From NCBI GenBank assembly GCA_963773735.1, contig CAVZCK010000034.1, positions 124,001 through 188,000 on the forward strand: 64,000 bases of DNA, written 5' to 3'. The notes beneath the pieces are model-generated. The model saw only the letters and a list, made by a program, of their open reading frames with translations, searched no databases and had not been told where the DNA came from. The position numbers and the translations under genes were made by a program. Positions 55,463 through 64,000 of the stretch are shown here, piece by piece; the first letter of the stretch is position 1, and each line of letters begins with the position of its first letter. Source of the DNA: CAVZCK01 sp963773735 (GTDB lineage: Bacteria > Pseudomonadota > Alphaproteobacteria > Rhizobiales > Rhodomicrobiaceae).

Positions 55463-56408
55463 TCAATAGCGCCGCCAGCGCGGTTGATAGGGAATGTATG
55501 CCGGATCGTCCTCATCATTGTACGGACTCGAAGTCGTAATCGTCCGCCGCGTCGGGATTGACCGGATAACCGTAATAGTCATAGCGGCGATAGTAGTCGC
55601 GGCGCGCGGCATAGTCGCGCGGATAATAATCCCGCCGCCCATAGTCTGGCTCGCTGCTGTATCGGTGGCCGTAATAGTCAGGCCCGGCATCGTCGCCACG
55701 GCCATAGTCGCGCTGACCGTCGTCACGCTGGCTGCTATCTTGTGCGGCATCATCTCGCGGCGGGTCGCTGCGGGCGTCATAGCGCGGGTCGCGACCCGTT
55801 TGTGCTCCATAGCTCCGTTCGTCGCGATCTGTTCCGTAGGTCCGGTCGTCGCGGCTTGCCTGATCCGAAGACGGCGGCAGTGAAGAGGGTGGCAGATGAG
55901 AGGGTGGCAGATAAGAGGGACGGTCGCGATGAGTGTCCGATATGCCCTCGTCGGCATGCGCTACGTAATCATTCGAGCCGCCGATGCGGCTAAAGGAAAG
56001 GCTGCTCGCACTGCCGTTGTCGGAATAGCCGGTGATCTTGCAGCCATTGCCCGAATAAATCGGCGCTTGGCCTTGAAGCAGGATTTCGCCCTTCTGCTTG
56101 TCGAATGAGCCCTCGACGAAATAATCGACCGGGCTGCACCCCTTTCTGAACAGCTTGGCATAGCCGGCAAGTCTGCCATCGGCCTTTTCCTCGCCGTCGA
56201 ACAGGACGGTGCCGCGCTTCACCCCGGCGCCGGCGAGCGTGCCGCGGGGATCGTCATAGACGAATGTCCGCTTCTTGCCGTTTTCATCAAGGCGTAGGGT
56301 GGAGCCGTTATGGTCCCAAACGCTGGTGCTTGCCTGGGCACAACCCGAACCGATCGCGAATGCCCCGAGAATTGCTGAGAAAGCCGCAAGCCTATGAAAG
56401 CTGGGCAT
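55463..56408 (-). CDS. Secreted protein with Tyr/Asp/Arg-rich low-complexity tail
   Basis: About 297 residues in the main frame (stop at 55515). A signal peptide (AAFSAILGAFAIGSGCAQAS) is followed by a small beta-rich domain (WDHNGSTLRLDENGKKRTFV; AYPKLFRKGC-like text, here GYAKLFRKGCSPVDYFVEGS), then DHRDRPSYLPPSHLPPSS-type linker (SYLPPSHLPPSSLPPSSDQ) and about 110 residues of repeats rich in D, R, Y and G. A +1 switch near 55525 would add a tail ending YIPYQPRWRRY at 55463, and the total span would be 3n+1, so the visible stop may be another inserted base. The front domain resembles rhizobial proteins of unknown function. Confidence 0.65.
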
Positions 56409-56483
56409 TGTGGGATCTCCTTTCCGAACCCCGGCCGTTACAGCCCTTATAGCACAGCCGGCGGCGAAGGGTGTTACGATTGA

Positions 56484-57332
56484 TCAGTTTTCTTTACGTC
56501 GCGCGAGAAAAGCGAGCCGCTCGAAAAGATGGACGTCCTGTTCGTTCTTGAGCAGTGCACCGTAAAGCGGCGGGATTGCCTTTTTCGGGTCGCGCTGACG
56601 CAGCGTTTCCGGGCCGATGTCTTCGTTGAGAAGCAGCTTCAGCCAGTCGAGAAGCTCGGAGGTCGACGGCTTCTTCTTCAGACCCGGCACCTCGCGCAGA
56701 TCGTAGAAAACCGTCAGTGCTTCCCGGAGTAGCTGCTGCTTGAGGCCAGGGAAGTGCACGTCGACGATCCGCGCCATGGTGTCGGCATCGGGAAACTTGA
56801 TGTAGTGGAAGAAGCAGCGGCGCAGGAACGCATCGGGCAGCTCTTTCTCATTGTTCGAGGTGATGAACACGATCGGGCGCTGCGCCGCGTTGATCGTCTC
56901 GCCGGTCTCATAGACGAAGAACTCCATCCGGTCGAGTTCCTGGAGCAGATCGTTCGGAAACTCGATGTCAGCCTTGTCGACCTCGTCGATGAGGAGGACC
57001 GGACGCTGGTCTGAAACGAACGCCTCCCAGAGCTTGCCCCGACGAATGTAATTGCGGATGTCCTTGACGCGTTCATCGCCAAGCTGGCTGTCCCTCAGAC
57101 GGCTGACAGCGTCGTAATCGTAAAGCCCTTGCTGCGCTTTCGTCGTCGATTTGATGTGCCACTCGATCAGCGGCCTGCCGAGCGCATTGGCGACCTCGCG
57201 CGCCAGCACCGTCTTTCCCGTGCCGGGCTCACCCTTGATCAGGAGAGGCCGTTCCAAGGTGATCGCGGCATTGACGGCGACCCTCAAATCCTCGGTCGCG
57301 ACATAGGTGCTGGTGCCTTCGAAGCGCATCAT
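56484..57332 (-). CDS. MoxR family AAA+ ATPase
   Basis: A 282-residue AAA_5-type ATPase with Walker A LLIKGEPGTGKTVLAREVA, Walker B PVLLIDEVDKADIEF, sensor 1 PIVFITSNNEKELPDAF and the arginine-finger region LRRCFFHYIKFPDAD. TSTYVATEDLRVAVNAAITL at the N-terminus is typical of the CoxD-like group. Such ATPases normally work with a VWA-domain protein to mature or insert metals into enzyme complexes, and the VWA gene is usually adjacent; none is here. Tandem ATGs at 57332 and 57329 are both possible. Confidence 0.9.
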   Translation of the reverse strand: MMRFEGTSTYVATEDLRVAVNAAITLERPLLIKGEPGTGKTVLAREVANALGRPLIEWHIKSTTKAQQGLYDYDAVSRLRDSQLGDERVKDIRNYIRRGKLWEAFVSDQRPVLLIDEVDKADIEFPNDLLQELDRMEFFVYETGETINAAQRPIVFITSNNEKELPDAFLRRCFFHYIKFPDADTMARIVDVHFPGLKQQLLREALTVFYDLREVPGLKKKPSTSELLDWLKLLLNEDIGPETLRQRDPKKAIPPLYGALLKNEQDVHLFERLAFLARRKEN

Positions 57333-57548
57333 CCGTCCTGGTTCATTTCCGCCCTGGTGTCGTGGAAAGCTTAGCAGCGTGGCTGCAAGCCGTGCCCGCG
57401 CAACCGCCAATTGCGGGCATCAGGAAAACCCGGCCGACGCTTTTAATCAATTTCTTTTTCAAGTGGGCGGCGCGCGTTTACGTTTCGTAAGCATTGATGG
57501 AGCAGTCTGGCGGGAGATTTCAGTTCGGATTTCGTGGGGAGGCGTAAG

Positions 57549-58616
57549 ATGGGGCTGATACAGGCATTGGCGTCAGCACCGGGCTTGCGGCAATTTACGG
57601 GCGCGCCGGCTTTCGATTTGCGGGACGATTTCCGGGCTTTCGAGCCGGAACTCCGCCTGCCTTGGGCCGACGACGAACCGGAGACGGATGAGCCCGAAAG
57701 CATTCGACGTTCCGCGCCCGCGGAGCTTTTTCTCGTCTGTGAGCAGAGTGCCGTCACCGGTTCCGGTCAGCCGATTTTCGGCCGGCCCTTCGCGTCGACC
57801 GACGATGACCTTGCCCTCAGCGACGACGGCTATCTGATCGACAGTGAGGGCCGCTTCCTGCTTGGCGTGCCGCTCGACGACGATGGCGAGCCGGCGGCCA
57901 CCGAGCCCGAGATCGTGCGCGTCGACGCCGGGGCGGCCGAGACGTTCGGCACTACCCGGATCACCTACCGGGCGAATCTGCCCGCCTACCCGCTGACCGC
58001 CCTTGCCGATTTCGAGGAGTCGTGCAGCGAACTCCTCGACAAGACCCTGTTCGCGCGCGACCCGTCGGTCCACGGCTCGGGGGTCGTGCTTGGCGATGAC
58101 CGCTCGAAATTCCTCGACCGCACGCTGGCCGGAGGCTCGGTGTCGGTAACGTCCTCCAACGGCGGGACCGTTCAGCTCGTTCTGCGCTGGGCGAAGATGA
58201 CCTCACTGCGCAGCGCCGGGCGCGATTGCTGGAACCTGTTCTACCGGGTGCGCCGCGATGCCCGCGGCGGCGAGGTCGCCTGGAAGAATACCGGACATCC
58301 CTTCGTGTTCGGCGCCGACGGCCGCCTTGAGGAAGCCTCTCTGGTGGTGCCGGTCATCGACATGATGATCGACGGCGTCCGCATCGGCAATGTCTCGATG
58401 ATCTTCGGCAGCGCCGGCATCACGCAATTTGCCGACCGGAGCGGCCTCGTCAAAGTGCTGAAGTCCGACGCCGATGGCTGCGTCGGCGGGGACTTTGCCG
58501 GCATCTCGATGTCGGGACGCGGGCGGCTCTTCGCGCATTATTCGAACGGCGCCATGCGTCCGCTCGCGGATATCCAATTCAACGGCGACGAAGATCTGGT
58601 TCGACGGCCGCGATGA
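57549..58616 (+). CDS. Orphan flagellar hook (FlgE)-like protein lacking the N-terminal D0 domain
   Basis: A 355-residue protein resembling the middle of FlgE. Matching segments are ALSDDGYLIDSEGRFLLGVP, VQLVLRWAKMTS, CWNLFYRVRRDA with AWKNTGHPFVFGADGRLEEA, VSMIFGSAGITQFADRSGLV and ISMSGRGRLFAHYSNGAMRP. The usual flagellar N-terminus (GLxAxxxxLdxxxxNIANxxT) is replaced by a short unrelated acidic segment, and the C-terminal helical domain is missing after DIQFNGDEDLVRR. The ATG at 57549 has GGGGAGG upstream and the frame is intact. No flagellar gene is nearby. It is either a repurposed hook-domain protein or a decayed copy. Confidence 0.7.
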   Translation: MGLIQALASAPGLRQFTGAPAFDLRDDFRAFEPELRLPWADDEPETDEPESIRRSAPAELFLVCEQSAVTGSGQPIFGRPFASTDDDLALSDDGYLIDSEGRFLLGVPLDDDGEPAATEPEIVRVDAGAAETFGTTRITYRANLPAYPLTALADFEESCSELLDKTLFARDPSVHGSGVVLGDDRSKFLDRTLAGGSVSVTSSNGGTVQLVLRWAKMTSLRSAGRDCWNLFYRVRRDARGGEVAWKNTGHPFVFGADGRLEEASLVVPVIDMMIDGVRIGNVSMIFGSAGITQFADRSGLVKVLKSDADGCVGGDFAGISMSGRGRLFAHYSNGAMRPLADIQFNGDEDLVRRPR

Positions 58617-58622
58617 AAGAGG

Positions 58623-58819
58623 GCATAACACGGCCGAAAGGCGTGTCGCCTGAAAGCTCTAAACATTTCATCTTTTTAGAAAATCGTCCCGCCGCAATAC
58701 AGCCGATTGCAGCGCTTGGCATGTAGTCTCAGATCGTCGCGCTTGACTTGAAGGCCAATTAAGGCTAAATACGTCCCGCAAATTTACGGTTCACGCGGCG
58801 CTGCATAACTCGGCCGAAA
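58623..58819. repeat. Near-identical 17-base direct repeat flanking the dksA promoter region
   Basis: GCATAACaCGGCCGAAA (58623-58639) and GCATAACtCGGCCGAAA (58803-58819) differ at one base and lie exactly 180 bases apart in the gap 58617-58869. Confidence 0.45.
58743..58771 (+). promoter_or_regulatory. Candidate sigma70 promoter of dksA
   Basis: TTGACT (58743-58748) and TAAATA (58766-58771) with a 17-base spacer, about 100 bases before the dksA ATG. Confidence 0.4.
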
Positions 58820-58869
58820 TGCTGCGACGGCACTGAGAGCGGCATCTCGTTACCAGCAAGAGGTTCTGT

Positions 58870-59287
58870 ATGGGCGGCTCTGCTCTGCCTAAGGACTACA
58901 GGCCGTCAGAGGACGAGCCTTTTATGAACGAGCGGCAGCTGGCCTATTTCCGGAAAAAGCTGCTCGATTGGAAGACGGAAATCCTGCGCTCAAGCCGCGA
59001 GAACTCTCGATAATCTCCAGGATTCCGGCCAGCATCCCGATCTGACCGACCGCGCGAGTTCGGAAACCGAACGCGCCCTTGAGCTGCGCGCCCGCGACCG
59101 CCAGCGCAAGTTGATCGCCAAGATTGAGGAAGCCTTAACGCGAATCGAAGACGGTAGTTATGGCTTTTGTGTCGATACCGGCGAGCCGATCAGTCTCAAA
59201 CGGCTCGAAGCGCGTCCGGTCGTCGAACGAAGCCTGGAAGCGCAGGAACGGCATGAACGCCGCGAGCGCATCTATCGCGACGATTGA
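58870..59287 (+). pseudogene. dksA: DksA family RNA polymerase-binding factor (frameshifted)
   Basis: DksA binds the RNA polymerase secondary channel and, with ppGpp, adjusts rRNA and amino-acid promoters. The start (LPKDYRPSEDEPFMNERQLA, YFRKKLLDWKTEILRSSRE) and the rest (DNLQDSGQHPDLTDRASSE, LIAKIEEALTRIEDGSYGFC, GEPISLKRLEARP, LEAQERHERRERIYRDD) are in different frames, switching at about 58998-59008; the span is 3n+1 bases, giving about 138 residues. The zinc-finger region keeps only one Cys (YGFCVDTGEPI), as is common in alphaproteobacterial DksA. The gene is essential-like and highly conserved, so the break is probably a sequence error. Confidence 0.88.
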
Positions 59288-59323
59288 ACGGTCTCGAAGG
59301 CCGGCGGCGGAGAGGATGTCGAA

Positions 59324-60362
59324 TTGGCTGTCTTGGTGACGGGTGGAGCCGGCTATATCGGCAGTCACATGGCGCTCGAACTCGCCGAACATGGCGAGAA
59401 GGTTGTCGTTCTCGACAATCTGTCGACCGGGCTCCGTCGTCTCGTACCGGCGGATGCGGCTTTCATCGAAGGGGATGTCGGCGATGAGGCTCTGCTCGGC
59501 CGTCTCATCGCCGAATTCGACATCGAATCGGTCCTGCATTTCGCCGGCTCGATCGTGGTTCCCAACTTCGTGGTCGATCCGCTCGGCTACTATTTCAACA
59601 ATACGGTGAAATCCCGCACGCTGATTGCCGCGGCGGTCGCGCACCGCGTGAAGCATTTCATCTTCTCATCGACCGCCGCGGTTTATGGCATGCCCGAGCG
59701 CGTGCCGGTTGCCGAGACCGCGCCGCTTCGGCCGATCTCGCCTTATGGCGCGTCGAAGATGATGACCGAACAGATGCTGGCGGATGCGGCGGTTGCCTAC
59801 CCGCTGCGCTATTGCGCGCTACGCTATTTCAATGTCGCGGGCGCCGATCCTGCAGGCCGGTCCGGCCAGGCGAGCCGGCAGGCAACGCATCTCATCAAGG
59901 TCGCCTGCGAGGTGGTGACGGGGCGGCGGAGGCATCTTGACGTTTTCGGGACCGATTATCCGACGCGCGACGGCACCTGCGTGCGCGACTACATCCATGT
60001 CGGCGATCTCGTTCACGCGCACTGGCAGGCCCTGCAGTTCCTGCGGCGCGGCGGCGACAGCATCGTGCTCAATTGCGGCTATGGCCAGGGATATTCGGTG
60101 CTTGAGGTGATCGACACCGTGAAGCGCGTCTCAGGCATGGATTTCGAGGTGCGCATGGCGGAGCGGCGCGCAGGCGATTCTGCCGAGCTCGTTGCGGGCA
60201 CTGCGCTCATTCACGAGGTGCTGTCATGGCGTCCGCAATTTGAGGATCTGGAGTCTCATCGTCGACCACGCGCTGAATTGGGAGCGCGGGCTCGAAGGCC
60301 CATCGGCGCGCGGAACCGGCGCTGCCGTAGCATTGCACCGTCTCATAGACCCGGACCAGTGA
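59324..60362 (+). pseudogene. galE: UDP-glucose 4-epimerase (frameshift near C-terminus)
   Basis: This short-chain dehydrogenase-type epimerase interconverts UDP-glucose and UDP-galactose for surface glycans. NAD binding is at VLVTGGAGYIGSHMALELAE; VVLDNLSTG, the FSSTAAVYG and YGASKMMTEQ catalytic motif (Tyr-x3-Lys), RYFNVAGADP and TRDGTCVRDYIHVGDLVHAH are all present. The C-terminal helix (IVDHALNWERGLE) lies one base out of frame after about 60250; with the switch the protein ends at 60362 and the span is 3n+1. The start is a TTG with GAGAGG upstream. It is followed by other glycan genes. Confidence 0.87.
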
Positions 60363-60705
60363 GCCGACCGGGCAGCGCGCATGTGCGCCGCGGTCGAACT
60401 CGTCATCGTCGATCGCGAGGATCGTCACGCACTGCTCCCGAGGCCCCTCAGGTCGAGAACATGCGCTGGGACCTGATGGCCATAGAGCTGACGCGAGCAC
60501 GGAGCAAGCGATAGGCCGACTCGATGCAAGCGCGCGATGCCGCCGAGCGCGCGAGCCGATGGAGTCGATCAAGGCCCCGGGAAGAAGATGATCGCCCAGC
60601 GATTTGGCGACGACGATCCACATACCGTGAAAAAGTTGTGGTTTTCTCAATTTGCAATTCAAGGAGTTGCGGTTTGATCGGTCAGGAGTGTTTCGCTCTT
60701 AAGTT
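60363..60705. other. Intergenic stretch between galE and the glycan locus
   Basis: No gene is recognised on either strand. Open frames here are fragmentary and lack ribosome binding sites. The DNA becomes AT-richer towards 60640-60700, where a promoter for the next locus probably lies. Confidence 0.4.
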
Positions 60706-63700
60706 GTGCAACCCAGAGCGGCAAATGAGGTCGAAGCGCGAGCTGTTCTTTATAGAGCTGAGAGCTGCATAAATTGCGCAATTCTTCAGCGGTTCAACAA
60801 GCGATCAATTCATCGCATCAAATTCGAATATGGAATCGCACATTGCATAAATCGGCTTATCAAATTGGACAGCCTGTTCTTCGAGAATTATTGCATGGCG
60901 CCAGCCCTCAGCGTTTTGGATGTCGGCGCCATGAACGTCAACGGCACGCTTCGCGACTTTTCCCGCGACGGCATCGAATATATTGGCGCCGATCTTGCAG
61001 CGGGAGACGGGGTGGACATCATCCTGGAGGATCCCGAATTCCTTGCCATTTCCGGACCATCATTTCGATGCGGTTGTTTCAACGTCGACATTCGAGCACG
61101 CAGCGCATTTCTGGCTGCTCTTTGTCGAATGCATGAGGGTTCTCAAACCCAATGGCTACTTATATATCAACGCTCCCTCCAACGGGGATTTTCACCAATA
61201 TCCGCATGACTTCTGGCGCTTCTATCCGGACACGGGGCTGGCGCTCGTGGAGTGGGGAAAGCGGCACAATTCTCGCCAATCAGCTTGATCGAGAGCGGCA
61301 TCGCGGCACAGGACCGGGACTCTTGGAATGATTTTTTTGCGGTTTTCCAGAAAGCGGCCGCCCCAACGCCTGTGCCAAAGGGGCTGATCGTCGATAGCCT
61401 TGCCGATTGCACCAACGTGCGCCGCTTTGACCGGCATGGAGTGCAAAATCAGCGGGCCAGGACGGAAGATTGGCTTAAGGCGGACAAAGCAATTGCGGCG
61501 CTCAACGAGCTCAGGTGCAAAGCGGGGGACGGCGGGGCAGAAAACCTGGGGCTTCAAGCCGATCTCACCCATGCGCTCGAAAAAAAGGAGGCGGCCGAAC
61601 GTCAACTCGTCACGCAAAGCGCACGTATTGCGGAACTCGAGCAGGTCGTGACCGAGCCTCTAGCGCAGATCTCCGCTCTCAAAGCAGAGCTGGAACTGGA
61701 GCGCGAAGACAAAGAGCACGCAGAACGCCAGCTTTGGGCAGGTTGGCGACAGGATTTCTGATCTTGAGAGACGATGCGCCTCCTCCCGCTGGCTGTTCAA
61801 GGCGCTCGGCGCGAAGCTGGTCCATGCGCCGCGGGATATTTCCCGCCGGGTGCGGCGGTCGTGGCAAAAGCAGAGTCATAAGCCTGCTCTGACGCAAGCG
61901 GTTAGCGGTGTTACGGAAATCGGTATCGGTCGCCTCCTTAACTCGCGATATCGTAAATCTCTTTCTAGCCGCTTGTTGCTCAAATTTGAGCCGGTCTTGT
62001 CGCGATCATTCGCAAGGCGCATGCGGAATCGGGTAAAAAAAAATGCCTATATCCCCGAAATCAGGGTGAAGATAACAAGCCGCTGCGCCGCACATCCATA
62101 GTCAAATTGCACAATAAATGAAATTTCCGAATTTTATTCCACTGGTGTACTTTAATCCACGCCACAGTATTTGCGTTGTACTCCATATATACTTTTCGGA
62201 GCAGTGGGACGAGTTCGCAAGTTACCTCTGCAACCTCCAGGATGACTACGACTTGTTCGTCAGCCTTGTGCATGATGCAAGTGCTCATCTGACGCATACG
62301 ATCCATTCATTTAAACCGGACGCGCAGATCTTCGTTTTTCCAAACCACGGCCGCGACGTTTTCCCGTTCATTGCCTTTTTGAACAGCGGTGTCCTCGCAC
62401 GGTATGAATTGGTCCTCAAACTGCACTCGAAAAAAACGCTGCAAGATCCGGAAGCTGGCCGACTATATAGAGAGGCTTTGCTCGAAGGGCTTCTTGGCAC
62501 GCCCGAAAAGGTTCGGAGCATTATCGTTAGCTTCCAGCACCAAAAACGCCTTGGCTTGGCTGGGCCCAAAGAGCGTTTGATTATCGGTAAACGTCCGAGA
62601 GCAGCATCTGAGTATTAACGCCAAGGCGATTGGCGAGCTTGAAAGAATAACGGGAATATCCGTGGACTACACCACGTTGGCGTTTGTCGCGGGCACTATG
62701 TTTTGGGTTAGACCGCAGGCCCTCAAGCGTTTGCAAGGACTTTTGGGTGCCGACGACTTTGATCTTGAGCCATTACCTAATGATGGTGCAATGCCGCACG
62801 CTGTGGAACGATTTTTTGGCGCTGTCGTAGCAGACGCAGGCTATGAGATTGAAGCAATTGAGGCCCTTCCATTTTGCGGAAAAGGTTCTGGGGTCACTAG
62901 GTGGCGCCCGCCGAATGTCTTAACTTGCAGACACGAAATTTTTCGGCCAATTCTGGTCGATCCAAGCCAGAAAGTTTTGCCTTTTTGCATCGTACAGCCC
63001 AGATGGAACAGTATGGCCGCACACGATTTCGTATTGTCAGCGCCTGCGGGAGCTTGGGCTGTGCGTTGCACTTATCGTCGCGACAGAGGCAGAAGTCTCT
63101 GAAATTCATCGATCCCGGGAACGCAGGTCTGCGATGCTCTTATAGTTCGGGAGAATGCCGGCTTTGACTTTGCCTCTTGGGCAATGGCCCTCAAAATTGA
63201 GCCCCGCCTTTGGACGTGCAGCTCACTTCTTTTTGCGAATGACAGCGTCTACTCGGCTTCCCCAAACCTGCCTGAAACCATCGAGCGTATAGAGGGCATT
63301 CCAGCAGATTTCGTCGGGCTGACCGATTCGATCGAATGCGGCTATCGGGCTTTCCAATCATTCTTCTTCGTACTTCAGAACAAGGCACTTCAGCATCCCA
63401 AGATCCAAGAATTTTGGAACAACGTTCGCGTTTTATCGACCAAGCGGGAGGTAATCGCAAACTACGAAGTTTTCATACGTCGCGTTTCGAAGCCGCTGGT
63501 CTGAGATGCAAGGCACTTTTCCCCGCAAGTCTCTGGAACGAGCGCCGCAATCCAACACATTTCCGCTGGCGGGAGCTAATAGAAAGCGGCTTCCCTTTTA
63601 TCAAAGTGGACCTTCTGCGCGACAATCCAGCAGGCGTTGACCTGAGCGGATGGGATCGCTTTTTGTCCTCCCGCGGCTTCGATGTCGGGCTTATCAAGCG

Positions 63701-63773
63701 GCATCTGCACCGGGTGCGCCCAAAGGCTCCGGCGCTCAAAGAAATTATCAGGGCGGGCAGCCACCGTACCTAG
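60706..63773 (+). pseudogene. Methyltransferase - coiled coil - RgpF-like rhamnan synthesis gene(s), heavily frameshifted
   Basis: Pieces of one or two large glycan genes lie in order on the plus strand. First is a class I methyltransferase (LSVLDVGAMNVNGTLRDF; in the next frame FPDHHFDAVVSTSTFEHAAH, FVECMRVLKPNGYLYINAPS). Next comes a coiled coil (LEKKEAAERQLVTQSARIAE; LKAELELEREDKEHAERQ) and a linker (ISDLERRCASSRWLFKALGA). Two RgpF-like regions follow: one with QIFVFPNHGRDVFPFIAFLN, YELVLKLHSKKT and FVAGTMFWVRPQALKRL, the other with NAGFDFASWAMALK, LLFANDSVYS, NVRVLSTKREVIANYEVFIR and FPFIKVDLLRDNPAGVDLSG. At least eight frame changes, in both directions, break the whole. RgpF proteins act in rhamnose-rich polysaccharide synthesis. 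The density of breaks suggests real decay or very poor sequence here. Base composition is AT-richer than the core. Confidence 0.7.
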
Positions 63774-64000
63774 CGTACTGGCGCATTCACTTCGCTCATG
63801 CGTCTGCGCAGTAGCGTGCAGAACTGTCTGACCAAGGAGCATCTCGCCGGCGTCCTGGTGAGCCTCGTGGTCGAGTAGCTGGACTTGGCGAAGAATACGT
63901 CCAGCGACGCGAGCGAGAATGGCCCGCCACAGTTCCAAGCATGGTGGCGATGAGAGTCCAGCGTTAGATACGAGTTCCTAAGCAGGACGATATGGCGGGG
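63774..64000. other. Right-edge region, unresolved
   Basis: Short open frames occur on both strands but none has a ribosome binding site or a protein I recognise. The glycan locus probably continues beyond the window. Confidence 0.3.

Noticed and set aside
60207..60662. 151-codon minus-strand frame after galE
   Set aside because: It overlaps the true galE C-terminus in antisense and has no recognisable motif; part of the gap remains unexplained.
63576..63938. Minus-strand frame at the right edge as a possible transposase end
   Set aside because: No transposase motif, no inverted repeat end and no target duplication could be seen.
1..64000. CRISPR arrays, tRNA or rRNA genes
   Set aside because: No regularly spaced repeats and no tRNA-like or rRNA-like conserved stretches were found by reading the sequence; short ncRNAs cannot be excluded.

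Overview
The window is GC-rich, densely packed chromosomal DNA from an alphaproteobacterium, most likely of the order Hyphomicrobiales (Rhizobiales). Several gene types point there: an LdtR-type MarR regulator beside its L,D-transpeptidase, a ~1600-residue NAD-glutamate dehydrogenase, a DksA with a degenerate zinc finger, a mesaconyl-CoA hydratase of the ethylmalonyl-CoA pathway, Mla-type ABC genes with an auxiliary lipoprotein, and pqqABC. A methylotroph-like or soil lineage such as Beijerinckiaceae is plausible, but I cannot prove the family. I found no rRNA, tRNA or CRISPR array.

Layout. 1-4.7 kb is a quinate/shikimate-type catabolic locus: a TRAP solute-binding protein running off the left edge, a GntR/FCD regulator, an AroE-like dehydrogenase and a dehydroshikimate dehydratase. 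5-9.3 kb is a more AT-rich accessory stretch, all on the minus strand: an unrecognised 524-residue protein, a radical SAM enzyme, a 60-residue small ORF with a strong ribosome binding site, and a GH25 lysozyme. 9.7-11 kb has two unrecognised membrane proteins. 11.2-19.4 kb has mesaconyl-CoA hydratase, a second GH25 enzyme, the ldtP-ldtR cell-wall pair, two valine-degradation genes, an extensin-like protein and a secreted protein with a duplicated Cys module. 19.6-29.8 kb has hemB, a threonine dehydratase, bpt, a GT61 glycosyltransferase, a histidine kinase, a DUF4139 protein and lrgAB.

30-41 kb carries pqqABC without pqqD or pqqE, a formate/nitrite-type channel, an acyl-CoA ligase, a UMF1-type MFS protein and the large NAD-glutamate dehydrogenase. 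41-49 kb has a GT2 glycosyltransferase, a CDGSH protein, the mlaEFD-lipoprotein operon, a pair of nested palindromes, a dipeptide epimerase and an MFS transporter. 49-57 kb has a three-gene overlapping operon (LpxH-like phosphoesterase, GT4, threonine dehydratase), a second L,D-transpeptidase, ycjX-ycjF and a MoxR ATPase. 57.5-60.4 kb has an orphan flagellar-hook-like protein, dksA and galE. 60.7-63.8 kb is a heavily frameshifted surface-glycan locus (methyltransferase, coiled coil, RgpF-like domains).

A striking global feature is the number of conserved genes broken by a single-base frameshift. Most have lengths of 3n+1, as if one base were inserted. This looks more like sequence error than biology, except possibly at the right end. 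Cell-envelope work is a recurring theme: two L,D-transpeptidases, two lysozymes, Mla lipid transport, extensin-like and peptide-recycling proteins, and several glycosyltransferases. The best candidate for something undescribed is the radical SAM cassette at 6.4-9.3 kb.
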